Shown in pieces: positions 16,194 through 23,306 of a stretch of 33,417 nt of DNA. Within the stretch, counting starts at the first letter, position 1. Each line of letters starts with the position of its first letter. The notes beneath the pieces are model-generated. The model was not told where the DNA came from and made no database searches. It saw only the letters and a list, made by a program, of their open reading frames with translations. The translations under genes and the position numbers were made by a program. The DNA is from Anaerolineaceae bacterium (lineage in GTDB: Bacteria; Chloroflexota; Anaerolineae; Anaerolineales; Villigracilaceae): assembly GCA_009885525.1 (NCBI GenBank), contig VFKN01000141.1, positions 1 to 33,417 of the forward strand, written 5' to 3'.

Positions 16194-16224
16194 ATTATAC
16201 CGTGTATAATCGCGTCCATGTCAA
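16194..16224. promoter_or_regulatory. Divergent overlapping promoters of scpA and moaC with palindromic -10 boxes
   Basis: ATTATAC and GTATAAT (16194-16200, 16204-16210) are inverted around CGT, giving a TATAAT on each strand. The plus-strand -10 ends 7 bases before the moaC ATG. The minus-strand -10 ends 9 bases before the scpA ATG, with TTGACA (16219-16224, minus strand) upstream at a long 19-base spacer. The minus -35 lies inside the first moaC codons. Both transcripts would be leaderless or nearly so, and both polymerases could not bind at once. Confidence 0.65.
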
Positions 16225-16694
16225 AACTAACTCATCTCGATGAACACGGACGCGCGCACATGGTGGATGTCGGCGCGAAGCCCGATACAGAACGAATCGC
16301 GATTGCGCGCGGCGAGATCCACATGAAGAAGGAAACATTTGATTTGATCCGCGCGGGGCAGATCAAAAAAGGCGATGTTTTGACCGTCGCGCAGATTGCG
16401 GGAATCAGCGCGGCGAAACGCACCTCGGATCTGATTCCGCTTTGCCATCCGCTCTTCCTCTCGAAGATTGATGTCGACCTCACCCTTGATGAAGCCCTGC
16501 CCGGTGTTGTCATCACCGCCACTACAAAGACGACCGGCAAAACCGGCGTGGAAATGGAAGCGCTGACCGCCGTCTCAGTCGCTGCGTTGACCATCTACGA
16601 TATGGCCAAAGCCGCCGAAAAAACCATGCGAATACAAAATATTCGCCTCGTCGAAAAACATGGCGGGCAATCCGGCGACGTGGTGAATGAATAG
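16218..16694 (+). CDS. moaC: Cyclic pyranopterin monophosphate synthase MoaC
   Basis: Molybdenum cofactor enzyme of 158 residues, full length. With MoaA it converts GTP to cyclic pyranopterin monophosphate; MoaC performs the second, ring-rearranging step. Diagnostic segments are the N-terminal [31 protein letters not shown], and [21 protein letters not shown] with the following conserved Lys (MAKA). The ATG at 16218 is 7 bases from TATAAT and has no Shine-Dalgarno. moaD and moaE follow on the same strand after a hairpin repeat. moaA is not in the window. Confidence 0.95.
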   Translation: MSKLTHLDEHGRAHMVDVGAKPDTERIAIARGEIHMKKETFDLIRAGQIKKGDVLTVAQIAGISAAKRTSDLIPLCHPLFLSKIDVDLTLDEALPGVVITATTKTTGKTGVEMEALTAVSVAALTIYDMAKAAEKTMRIQNIRLVEKHGGQSGDVVNE

Positions 16695-16698
16695 CTGT

Positions 16699-16754
16699 GT
16701 TGCAGGTTTAAAGTTGAAGGTCATTGGCCAGATTTTCAACTTTAAACCTGCAAC
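16699..16754. repeat. 20-base perfect inverted repeat between moaC and moaD
   Basis: GTTGCAGGTTTAAAGTTGAA (16699-16718) and its exact complement (16735-16754) enclose a 16-base loop. The RNA would form a long stable hairpin just after moaC and before the moaD Shine-Dalgarno (AAAGGA near 16782). Related CAGGTTT/AACTT sequence occurs near the moaE start and between accC and the carboxyltransferase gene. It might modulate relative moaC and moaD expression; no T tract follows the stem directly. Confidence 0.8.
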
Positions 16755-16795
16755 TTTTCAACTTGTAACTTTAGACTTTCGACAAAGGATTTTCA

Positions 16796-17044
16796 ATGAA
16801 TCACATAAAACTTTTATTTTTTGCCACCATCCGCGACCGCGCGGGAGTTAAATCGCTTGAGATGGATATTCCCGTTGACATGACTATTGAAGACCTGAAG
16901 GATAAACTTTCAATAGATTATCCGAACCTGAAAGAATCAATGAAATCTGTATTGATGACCATTAACCGCGAATATGCGTTTGATGAAGCCGTTGTCCCGT
17001 CCAATGCGGAAATCGGCATGTTCCCGCCTGTTTCTGGAGGATGA
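16796..17044 (+). CDS. moaD: Molybdopterin synthase sulfur carrier subunit MoaD
   Basis: Ubiquitin-like sulfur carrier of 82 residues ending in the required Gly-Gly (FPPVSGG). The C-terminal glycine is adenylated and thiocarboxylated by MoaB/MoeB-type enzymes, then donates sulfur within molybdopterin synthase. The N-terminal KLLFFATIRDRAG and the TIEDLKDKL segment are typical. AAAGGA precedes the ATG at good spacing. It lies directly before moaE, its partner subunit. Confidence 0.93.
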   Translation: MNHIKLLFFATIRDRAGVKSLEMDIPVDMTIEDLKDKLSIDYPNLKESMKSVLMTINREYAFDEAVVPSNAEIGMFPPVSGG

Positions 17045-17053
17045 CCTGTAAAC

Positions 17054-17521
17054 ATGGAACCTTTCAACTTTCCAACTATCTTCTCTGTGACAGAATCTGA
17101 AATTGATCTGAATGACCTGCTCGCAAAAATAACACTGACCACCACAGGCGCGGCGGCGATCTTCACGGGCATGGTACGCGGAGAGACCAACCGCGGCGAC
17201 GCGCACATCACCGATTATCTTGAATATGAAGCGTACATCCCGATGGCGGAGGAGAAGATGAAACAAGTCGCCGACGAGATCCGCGCGAAATGGCCCATCG
17301 TGGAAGGTATCGCCATCGTCCAGCGCATCGGAAAACTTTATCCCAAAACGCCGACCACGTTAATCGCATGTACGGCCGCTCATCGTGACACCGGCGTATT
17401 CGATGCTGCGCGCTATGGTATTGATCGTTTGAAAGAGATCGTGCCCGTCTGGAAAAAAGAAATCGGTCCCGACGGCACAGAATGGGTGGAAGGCGACTAC
17501 ATCCCCAAGCCTGGTGAATGA
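17054..17521 (+). CDS. moaE: Molybdopterin synthase catalytic subunit MoaE
   Basis: Large subunit of molybdopterin synthase, 155 residues, which inserts dithiolene sulfurs into cyclic pyranopterin monophosphate. Typical segments are AAAIFTGMVRGETN, LEYEAYIPMAEEKM, VQRIGKLYP, AAHRDTGVFDAARYGIDRLKEIVPVWKKE with the catalytic lysine region, and a C-terminal Trp-rich end. The first nine residues (MEPFNFPTI) are not typical of MoaE, and their DNA resembles the tail of the repeat upstream of moaD. A GTG at about 17089 could be a shorter start. GGAGG at 17036-17040 is 13 bases from the ATG at 17054, longer than ideal. Confidence 0.93.
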   Translation: MEPFNFPTIFSVTESEIDLNDLLAKITLTTTGAAAIFTGMVRGETNRGDAHITDYLEYEAYIPMAEEKMKQVADEIRAKWPIVEGIAIVQRIGKLYPKTPTTLIACTAAHRDTGVFDAARYGIDRLKEIVPVWKKEIGPDGTEWVEGDYIPKPGE

Positions 17522-17522
17522 T

Positions 17523-18077
17523 ATGTTTATCCAAACAACCCGTTTGACCTTGCGTAATTTTATAGATAATGACCTTGAATCTTTTCTCGCTTATCGTAAC
17601 CATCCTGAAGTCGCGAAATATCAAGGCTGGGAATTTCCCTATCCGCGCGAGAAAGCGGAAGATTTTGTCTCTTCCATGAAAGAAAAGATTGTTCCAAAAC
17701 AAGGCGGCTGGATACAGATCGCAGTTGCGCTGAAAGATACCGATGAGTTGATTGGCGATTTGGGCTGCCGCATTAAACAGGAAGACGTGCGGCAGGCGGT
17801 TATAGGGTTTACCATCTCTTCAAAGCATTGGCGCAAAGGGTATGCTGCCGAGGCGATACCCCGCCTTTTGGAATATCTTTTTGAGGATTTGAATATGCAT
17901 CGTGTCACTGCGGATTGTGACGCTGAAAACGTCGCTTCCTACCGCACCTTGGAGAAACTCGGCTTTCGCAGGGAGGCGCACTATGTGGAGAGTTTTCTTT
18001 TCCACGGCGTGTATACGAGCGAGTATTATTACGGCGTGTTGCAGCGCGAATGGCGCGAAAAATCCGGGCAGAGATAA
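17523..18077 (+). CDS. GNAT-family N-acetyltransferase (RimJ/RimL-like)
   Basis: Acetyltransferase of 184 residues from the ATG at 17523; a GTG at 17514 overlapping moaE would add three residues. The N-terminal TTRLTLRNFIDNDLESFLAYRN is typical of the RimJ/RimL branch. WRKGYAAEAIPRLLEYLF matches the acetyl-CoA binding motif, and DAENVASYRTLEKLGFRRE is the conserved C-terminal segment. The acceptor (protein N-terminus, antibiotic or small molecule) cannot be told from sequence. It sits directly behind moaE and is likely cotranscribed, but it is not a known cofactor gene. A hairpin plus T-rich tract follows. Confidence 0.88.
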   Translation: MFIQTTRLTLRNFIDNDLESFLAYRNHPEVAKYQGWEFPYPREKAEDFVSSMKEKIVPKQGGWIQIAVALKDTDELIGDLGCRIKQEDVRQAVIGFTISSKHWRKGYAAEAIPRLLEYLFEDLNMHRVTADCDAENVASYRTLEKLGFRREAHYVESFLFHGVYTSEYYYGVLQREWREKSGQR

Positions 18078-18103
18078 TATACGTGTGAACAGAGAATCTT
18101 GAG

Positions 18104-18132
18104 CGTGGCGTTCGGCGCGTCACGATTTTTAT
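18104..18132 (+). terminator. Probable intrinsic terminator after the moa/GNAT group
   Basis: An eight-pair stem (two wobble pairs) joins 18104-18111 with 18117-18124 around a 5-base loop. It is followed by ATTTTTATT. It lies 26 bases after the GNAT stop. The stem is imperfect, so confidence is moderate. Confidence 0.5.
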
Positions 18133-18178
18133 TCAATGGGGTTTTATGTAAAGCCTATCTTATTAGGGTTTTCGCTCG

Positions 18179-18226
18179 GAGCGTAGAATCTTATGGTTTT
18201 GTTAAAAGTCGGGAGATTTTACGCTC
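18179..18226. promoter_or_regulatory. 13-base inverted repeat upstream of fabF
   Basis: GAGCGTAGAATCT (18179-18191) and AGATTTTACGCTC (18214-18226) are inverted with one mismatch, 22 bases apart. They end 30 bases before the fabF ATG. This could be a regulator site or a leader hairpin. No FapR-like or other known site was recognised, and I could not define the fabF promoter. Confidence 0.45.
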
Positions 18227-18256
18227 TGTTATAAAAAATTTATTGCTGGAGGAACA

Positions 18257-19495
18257 ATGCAGGAAAAAATCGTGATTACAGGCATGGGGACTGTTAATCC
18301 TCTTGGTTTGAATGTGAAAGAAACTTGGGATAATTTGGTTGCCGGTGTTTCTGGTGTTGCGCCGATCACGTTATTTGATTCATCTCCTTTGCAAGTCCAT
18401 ATCGCGGCGGAGGTAAAAAACTTCAAACCCGAAAATTTTATGGATGCAAAAGAAGCGCGCCGGCGTGACCGCTTCGAACAGTTTGCCGTTGCGTCAGCAA
18501 AAGAAGCGCTGGCGCAATCTGGGTTGCAGATTACCGAAGAAAACGCTCCGCGCATTGGCGTGATTATCTCCTCCGCGATAGGCGGTTTGCAATCCTTACA
18601 GGATGCTATTCTGACCAACCACACCGAAGGACCGCGCCGCGTCAGTCCGTTTTTAATTCCCATGTTAATGGCAAATGGCGGTGCCGGGATGGTTGCCATC
18701 GAATTTGGCATTAAGGGTCCGTGTTTTTCCGTCGCGTCTGCATGTGCCTCCGGCTCGGACGGGATCGGCACGGCGTTGATGATGTTACGCACAGGCATGA
18801 TAGACGCCGCGGTGACGGGCGCTGCCGAAACAACGATCACGTCCACGGGTGTTGCCGCGTTTGATCGCGTTGGAGCAATGTCGCGCCACAATGACAATTA
18901 TTCGATGACACCTCAGCCTTTCGATAAAAACCGCGACGGACTCGTCATGGGCGAAGGCGGTGCAGTTCTTGTGTTGGAGCGTGAATCTGACGCAAAGGCA
19001 CGCGGCGCAACCATCTTTGCCGAGTTGGCGGGTTATGGCGCAACAGCGGATGCCTACCATGTCACTGCTCCGCATGAACATGGTCAAGGCGGGGCGGCGG
19101 CGATTCGCATGGCGTTGTCTTCTGCGCAAGCAAATATCGACGAAGTTGGATATATCAGCGCGCATGGCACTGGCACGCTGTTGAATGATCAGGCGGAGAC
19201 CCGCGCTGTGAAATCCGCGTTTGGCGACTTGGCGTACAAGATCCCGATCTCGTCCACCAAATCGATGACTGGTCATATGATGGGCGCAACGGGTGCGCTG
19301 GAAGCAATTTTCTGTGTGCAGGCGATCCGCGAGGGCATTCTTCCGCCCACCATTCATTACGAAACCCCCGATCCTGAATGCGACCTCGATTACATTCCAA
19401 ACAAAGCGCGTGAAGCAAAAATTTCATTGGCAATCAGCAACGCCTTTGGCTTTGGCGGACACAACGCTGTGCTGGCAGTGCGGAAGTACGCATAA
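18257..19495 (+). CDS. fabF: 3-Oxoacyl-[acyl-carrier-protein] synthase II
   Basis: KAS II of 412 residues, usual length. It condenses acyl-ACP with malonyl-ACP in fatty acid elongation. The Cys-His-His triad is intact: Cys163 in SACASG, His303 in SAHGTGT and His340 in KSMTGHMMGATG, at the same numbers as the E. coli enzyme. The C-terminal NAFGFGGHNAVL is typical. GGAGG (18248-18252) lies 4 bases before the ATG. It is not accompanied by acpP or other fab genes; rplS follows with its own promoter. An inverted repeat in the upstream region may serve regulation. Confidence 0.95.
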   Translation: MQEKIVITGMGTVNPLGLNVKETWDNLVAGVSGVAPITLFDSSPLQVHIAAEVKNFKPENFMDAKEARRRDRFEQFAVASAKEALAQSGLQITEENAPRIGVIISSAIGGLQSLQDAILTNHTEGPRRVSPFLIPMLMANGGAGMVAIEFGIKGPCFSVASACASGSDGIGTALMMLRTGMIDAAVTGAAETTITSTGVAAFDRVGAMSRHNDNYSMTPQPFDKNRDGLVMGEGGAVLVLERESDAKARGATIFAELAGYGATADAYHVTAPHEHGQGGAAAIRMALSSAQANIDEVGYISAHGTGTLLNDQAETRAVKSAFGDLAYKIPISSTKSMTGHMMGATGALEAIFCVQAIREGILPPTIHYETPDPECDLDYIPNKAREAKISLAISNAFGFGGHNAVLAVRKYA

Positions 19496-19502
19496 ATTGG
19501 TC

Positions 19503-19531
19503 TTGTCTAATCAGAAAATGCGTGCTAAAAT
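19503..19531 (+). promoter_or_regulatory. Promoter of rplS
   Basis: TTGTCT (19503-19508) and TAAAAT (19526-19531) are separated by the ideal 17 bases. They sit just after fabF and about 50 bases before the rplS start, leaving a leader with an AAGGA Shine-Dalgarno. Confidence 0.65.
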
Positions 19532-19582
19532 CGGCATTCGCGTTTCATGGATAACTAAACATCAAAAGTAAGGACAGTAAAA

Positions 19583-19930
19583 ATGACAGATTTTATCAAG
19601 GCAGTTGAAGCCAAAATTAATGAAAAGATCCCGCAATTGAATTCAGGTGATACAGTCAGCGTGCACGTCAAGATTAAAGAAGGTGAGCGCGAACGTATTC
19701 AGGAATTCAAGGGAATTGTGATCCGCTTACGCAAAGGCGGCAATGACTCTTCCGTAACAGTCCGCCGTATGGCTGCTAACGGCGTTGGCGTGGAGCGTAC
19801 TTTCCTGCTCCGCTCTCCGCGCATTGACAAAATTGTGGTCGAACGCCACGGCAAAGTCCGCCGCGCACAGTTGTACTTCATGCGCGAGCGCACCGGTAAG
19901 AGCGCACGCCTTAAACAGAAGTTCGATTAA
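19583..19930 (+). CDS. rplS: 50S ribosomal protein L19
   Basis: Ribosomal protein L19, 115 residues, full length. It sits at the interface of the 30S and 50S subunits. The family pattern is clear: FIKAVEAKINEKIPQLNSGDTVSVHVKIKEG, RIQEFKGIVIRLRKGG, SVTVRRMAANGVGVERTFLLRSPRIDKIVVERHGKVRRAQLYFMRERTGKSARL. AAGGA lies about 9 bases before the ATG. Usual neighbours rpsP, rimM and trmD are absent here, so the gene forms its own unit, bounded by a promoter and a strong terminator. Confidence 0.97.
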   Translation: MTDFIKAVEAKINEKIPQLNSGDTVSVHVKIKEGERERIQEFKGIVIRLRKGGNDSSVTVRRMAANGVGVERTFLLRSPRIDKIVVERHGKVRRAQLYFMRERTGKSARLKQKFD

Positions 19931-19962
19931 CTTTCGACAACAAACACCGTTATAGGGTTCTT

Positions 19963-20006
19963 AAAGACCCTAAAGGTCTTCAAGGCCTTTAGGGTCTTTT
20001 TGTTTT
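19963..20006 (+). terminator. Strong intrinsic terminator after rplS
   Basis: AAAGACCCTAAAGG (19963-19976) pairs perfectly with CCTTTAGGGTCTTT (19986-19999) around a 9-base loop. TTTTTGTTTTT follows. The flanking A and T tracts may let it act in both directions. The next gene begins only 11 bases after the T tract. Confidence 0.9.
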
Positions 20007-20016
20007 TGGAGATATC

Positions 20017-20733
20017 ATGCAAAAACCTTTGATCGGAATTACCACGCGTAACGGCAAAGATTCGGATGGACATCCGCTTACTGCGCTGCAACATTCGTAC
20101 GTCAACGCAATTGTGCAGGCGGGCGGGATGCCTATCCTCATTCCCACAATTTTAGCCGAAGAAGACTTCCTCGATTTGTATTCCCGTCTCGCGGGTATTC
20201 TCTTCACCGGTGGCGGAGACATCTCGCTCGATTATTTTCGCGGCGAAAACCATCCACGAATTGGTGAAGTCGACCCAAATAGAGACGCCACCGAGATTGG
20301 TCTCATGCGCGTCGCTGTCAGCAATGGCAAGCCCGTTCTTGGAATTTGTCGCGGCGCTCAGGTGATGAACGTGGCTTTGGGCGGCACGCTTTACACGCAC
20401 ATCCCAGATCAAGTGAAAGGCGCGCTCGATCATGCCTACCCCGGTGACTTGCGCCGCACGCTTGTTCATCCCGTGAATGTAAGCGAAGAATCGCGCGCTG
20501 CCGAAATTTTTGGCGAAACTTTTTTGAGCGTCAATAGCCTGCATCATCAAGGCTTGAAAGATATTGCGCCCATGCTGCGCGTTGTTGGTCATGCGCCGGA
20601 CGGAGTGATTGAAGTCGTGGAAATTCCCGATCATCCTTATGCGCTTGCTGTGCAATGGCATCCTGAATGGCTGACTGATCAAGTACCGATGCAAAGGCTG
20701 TTCAAATCCTTTGTGGATGCGGCGGCGAAGTAG
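20017..20733 (+). CDS. Gamma-glutamyl-gamma-aminobutyrate hydrolase family protein (peptidase C26, PuuD-like)
   Basis: Class I glutamine amidotransferase-like hydrolase of 238 residues. The PuuD branch cleaves gamma-glutamyl-GABA in putrescine breakdown; relatives act on other gamma-glutamyl compounds. The nucleophile is Cys111 in GICRGAQVMNV, with His215 and Glu217 in VQWHPEW completing the triad. FTGGGDISLDYF is a family landmark. GGAG (20008-20011) lies five bases before the ATG. No other putrescine genes are nearby, so the substrate is uncertain. Its position right behind the rplS terminator means it needs its own promoter or readthrough. Confidence 0.88.
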   Translation: MQKPLIGITTRNGKDSDGHPLTALQHSYVNAIVQAGGMPILIPTILAEEDFLDLYSRLAGILFTGGGDISLDYFRGENHPRIGEVDPNRDATEIGLMRVAVSNGKPVLGICRGAQVMNVALGGTLYTHIPDQVKGALDHAYPGDLRRTLVHPVNVSEESRAAEIFGETFLSVNSLHHQGLKDIAPMLRVVGHAPDGVIEVVEIPDHPYALAVQWHPEWLTDQVPMQRLFKSFVDAAAK

Positions 20734-20751
20734 AAATCTTTATAGGTAAAA

Positions 20752-21867
20752 GTGAGGCTGCCATCCGTGAGAAAATATTTTGCTTTATTGTTTTTTATTT
20801 TCATTTTAGGCTGTACACCTGCATCTGATTCTACTAACCAAACCTCGTCCGCTGCGCCAGCGCCGACAGTTGCTTCCACAATATCCCCAATACTTACTCC
20901 AACTTTTACAAGTACGCCTCAGCCGCCTTTAAAAGAACATGAGTGGACTCCTGAAACAGTTTTATTGCGGCTTGATTTTACGCGTGGAAATGCTGAAGGA
21001 ATTTTAATCCCGCCTGCGCCGCCGCATTTTATACTCTACGCTGACGGAAATTTATTTTTAAAATATCCATTGATCGGGGGGAAGCCCTATGGCGATCAAC
21101 AAATACTTTCAAAAAAATTAGAGCGCGGAGAGGTGTGTCGAATTTTAAACACTCTCGATCAAACCGGATTTCTTGATTACAACCCGATAGATTATGAATT
21201 TATGGGTGGTAAACCGAATGTGAGTGGAGCCAGCGGGGCGTATATTCAAGTTGATGCTTGGAAATCCCACAAAAAAACCTATGCCGAACTGCCTTTGTAT
21301 ATTTTGGAGGAGTTGACGGGCGAGATTGCATCCAGTTTGGCTAAGGATGGCAGGGATGTAAATAATCGAGATGGGTTCCCTGAAATTTCATCAGCTTTGC
21401 GCAATGCGTATTATCTTTTTGTTGATTATCCTGTAGATGGTTTTGAGGTGTATCAACCAGAAAAACTTGCGGTATGGATTCGTCCGCTCGAACCTAATGA
21501 ATTTGCGGAGGAATGGCATTTGGCGGCGCTTTCTCCTACAGATATGCTTTCAAGAATTGATTTTGGAGATGCATCTTTTGATGAGCGCTATTTAACATTA
21601 AGTGGGACGCAAGCCATTGCCTTATATAAATTTTTGGACGAGTCTTTTTCAACAAAGTATTATGTTGAGACCGATAAGCGCGGTGAGAAAAGGTATTATG
21701 CTTTCCATGCTCGTCCGCTGCTTCCATATGAACAGCCGGGAACATACGACACTGAAATCCCAGTGCCTGTTTCGGCAGACGCCAATCCCAAATTAAAATG
21801 TTCCCCGTCTGATGATGTAATGCCAATTCCTAACCCAAATTTAATTTATAACCTTCCCGTCCCATGA
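20752..21867 (+). CDS. Secreted lipoprotein of unknown function
   Basis: Protein of 371 residues with a lipoprotein signal ending in FILGC (Cys21), then a Ser/Thr/Pro-rich linker to about residue 60. The remaining mixed alpha/beta region shows no motif I recognise. Starts are GTG: 20752, or 20767 which follows GAGG at 9-base spacing and still leaves a complete signal peptide. The linker style matches the CapA-like and DUF3048 lipoproteins in this window, suggesting the same export route. Its stop overlaps the murI ATG (ATGA), so the two genes are probably translationally coupled. A cell-envelope role is possible but unproven. Confidence 0.7.
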   Translation: MRLPSVRKYFALLFFIFILGCTPASDSTNQTSSAAPAPTVASTISPILTPTFTSTPQPPLKEHEWTPETVLLRLDFTRGNAEGILIPPAPPHFILYADGNLFLKYPLIGGKPYGDQQILSKKLERGEVCRILNTLDQTGFLDYNPIDYEFMGGKPNVSGASGAYIQVDAWKSHKKTYAELPLYILEELTGEIASSLAKDGRDVNNRDGFPEISSALRNAYYLFVDYPVDGFEVYQPEKLAVWIRPLEPNEFAEEWHLAALSPTDMLSRIDFGDASFDERYLTLSGTQAIALYKFLDESFSTKYYVETDKRGEKRYYAFHARPLLPYEQPGTYDTEIPVPVSADANPKLKCSPSDDVMPIPNPNLIYNLPVP

Positions 21868-22703
21868 GCGATATAACCCTTGATCCCATCGGCGTATTTG
21901 ATTCCGGCGTAGGCGGCCTTTCCGTTCTGCGTGCCATGCGCAAGCAGATGCCCAACGAATCCATTATTTATTTTGGCGATCAGGTGCATGTGCCTTATGG
22001 TCCGCGTTCTATGGAAGAGATCCAGAAATTCTCCGAGGGTATCACGCGTTTTTTACTTGAACGAAATGCCAAGTTGATTGTCGTTGCATGTAACACAGCA
22101 TCTGCTGCGGCGTTGAAATATTTGCGCGGACGATTTCCAGATATCCCATTTGTTGGCATGGAGCCCGCGGTCAAGCCAGCAGCGGAATCGACAAAGACGG
22201 GCAAGGTTGGTGTGCTTGCAACGCCCGCGACTTTTCAAGGGGCGTTATACGCCTCCGTCGTGGAGCGTTTCGGCGCAGGTGTGGAATTATTCCAGCACAC
22301 CTGCCCGGGGCTTGTAAATCAAATTGAAAATGGAGAGTTGGATTCACAAGCCACGCGTACTATTTTAGAAAACGCGCTGCGTCCCATGCTCGAAAAAAAT
22401 ATTGATACGGTTGTTTTGGGATGCACGCATTATCCCTTTGTCATTCCGTTGATCCAAAAGATTGTGGGCGAGAATGTCCGCGTGATTGACCCGGCTCCCG
22501 CAGTGGCGAGGCAGGTCAATCGTCTGTTGGAAGCAAATGGAAAACAGGCACAGTCCCCTGTGGGAGATCAAATTCGAGGTGAGGCAACGATGCGCTTCTT
22601 TACATCAGGTGATGTGGCTGCTATGAAATCTTTGCTGCCTGTGCTGTTGGGCGTGGACGGTAATGTCGAATCTGCTATGTGGAAAAACTATTCGGTATTT
22701 TAA
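21864..22703 (+). CDS. murI: Glutamate racemase
   Basis: Enzyme of 279 residues that makes D-glutamate for peptidoglycan. Two catalytic cysteines are present: Cys76 in VACNTASA and Cys187 in LGCTHYPF, with FDSGVGGLSV near the N-terminus and YFGDQVHVPYG at 36-46. Length is normal with a short C-terminal extension. The ATG overlaps the stop of the preceding lipoprotein gene. The stop is only 2 bases from the stop of the convergent PC4-like gene, leaving no room for a separate terminator. Confidence 0.95.
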   Translation: MSDITLDPIGVFDSGVGGLSVLRAMRKQMPNESIIYFGDQVHVPYGPRSMEEIQKFSEGITRFLLERNAKLIVVACNTASAAALKYLRGRFPDIPFVGMEPAVKPAAESTKTGKVGVLATPATFQGALYASVVERFGAGVELFQHTCPGLVNQIENGELDSQATRTILENALRPMLEKNIDTVVLGCTHYPFVIPLIQKIVGENVRVIDPAPAVARQVNRLLEANGKQAQSPVGDQIRGEATMRFFTSGDVAAMKSLLPVLLGVDGNVESAMWKNYSVF

Positions 22704-22705
22704 AA

Positions 22706-23158
22706 TTAGGCTTTCGAGACTTCTTCCGCAAGTTTTTCAATTGCCTCTAACAATTGTGGATATAACTCCGCGTTGATGGAGACTCCTTTTTTAGTAGGTT
22801 TCATTTCCGGGCTGTCGCCCCATGCAGAATAGGTGCGGATGTAGATCAACGGTTTTTCTTTATAGATATTTGTGCCAACCCAAATTTCATTTGTCGCATT
22901 CTTCTTGATCTTGGCTGCGACGCTTTCAGTATTTAAGGTGTCTTTCAAAGCGCGGACAGCTTGCAATAGTTCGGCGCAATGTTCTTTGGCAAGGCTGATG
23001 CCTGATGTGGTGGGAATGGGGTCGGCGTTCAATGTCGCCGCATACGTGCGGACAAAGATTAACTGTTTGCCTTTAAATTCGCTCGTGCCAACACAGATCA
23101 ACTCGCGGTTGTTTTTAGGGAATGATGCAATTGTTATGTTTTTGGTTTCTTCTTCCAT
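22706..23158 (-). CDS. Protein with two tandem PC4/p15-like single-stranded DNA-binding domains
   Basis: Protein of 150 residues made of two similar halves, about 8-77 and 78-147. Each half shows the order VGTSEFKGKQLIFVRTY or VGTNIYKEKPLIYIRTY, a loop, then PTTSGISL or PTKKGVSI and a C-terminal helix. That is the pattern of the PC4 (transcriptional coactivator p15) fold, known in bacteria as single-domain YdbC-like proteins that bind single-stranded DNA as dimers. By eye about a third of aligned residues are identical between halves. A single chain with both halves could act as a built-in dimer. AAGGAG lies eight bases before the ATG. The PC4 assignment is by pattern only, and the function in this organism is unknown. 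Confidence 0.6.
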   Translation of the reverse strand: MEEETKNITIASFPKNNRELICVGTSEFKGKQLIFVRTYAATLNADPIPTTSGISLAKEHCAELLQAVRALKDTLNTESVAAKIKKNATNEIWVGTNIYKEKPLIYIRTYSAWGDSPEMKPTKKGVSINAELYPQLLEAIEKLAEEVSKA

Positions 23159-23238
23159 GATGATGCTCCTTGGTTGATTACGAAAAAATTACATGTGCTT
23201 CGACTTATTAACTATTTCAGGATCAATTTCCCATGTGC

Positions 23239-23268
23239 TTATCCGCCGGGGATGAGAATTGTTTTCAT
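23239..23268 (-). CDS. Nine-codon ORF with a consensus Shine-Dalgarno (possible leader peptide)
   Basis: The minus strand carries AAAAGGAGG (23275-23283), a 6-base spacer and ATG, encoding MKTILIPGG then TAA. It is the best ribosome binding site in the window. The ORF lies between the methyltransferase gene and the PC4-like gene, about 80 bases upstream of the latter's start. It could be a leader peptide, a tiny functional peptide, or the start of a gene that has decayed. The short length gives no statistical support from the protein itself. Confidence 0.35.
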   Translation of the reverse strand: MKTILIPGG

Positions 23269-23306
23269 GGTAGGCCTCCTTTTACTGTCGCGTTTATATT
23301 ACTGCA

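Noticed and set aside
16699..16790. Molybdenum cofactor riboswitch between moaC and moaD
   Set aside because: The region is explained by a simple perfect hairpin that resembles repeats elsewhere in the window; the complex conserved core of that riboswitch was not seen.
18785..19357. 190-residue minus-strand open frame inside fabF
   Set aside because: It is antisense to the KAS II active-site region, where codon constraint of fabF explains the open frame.
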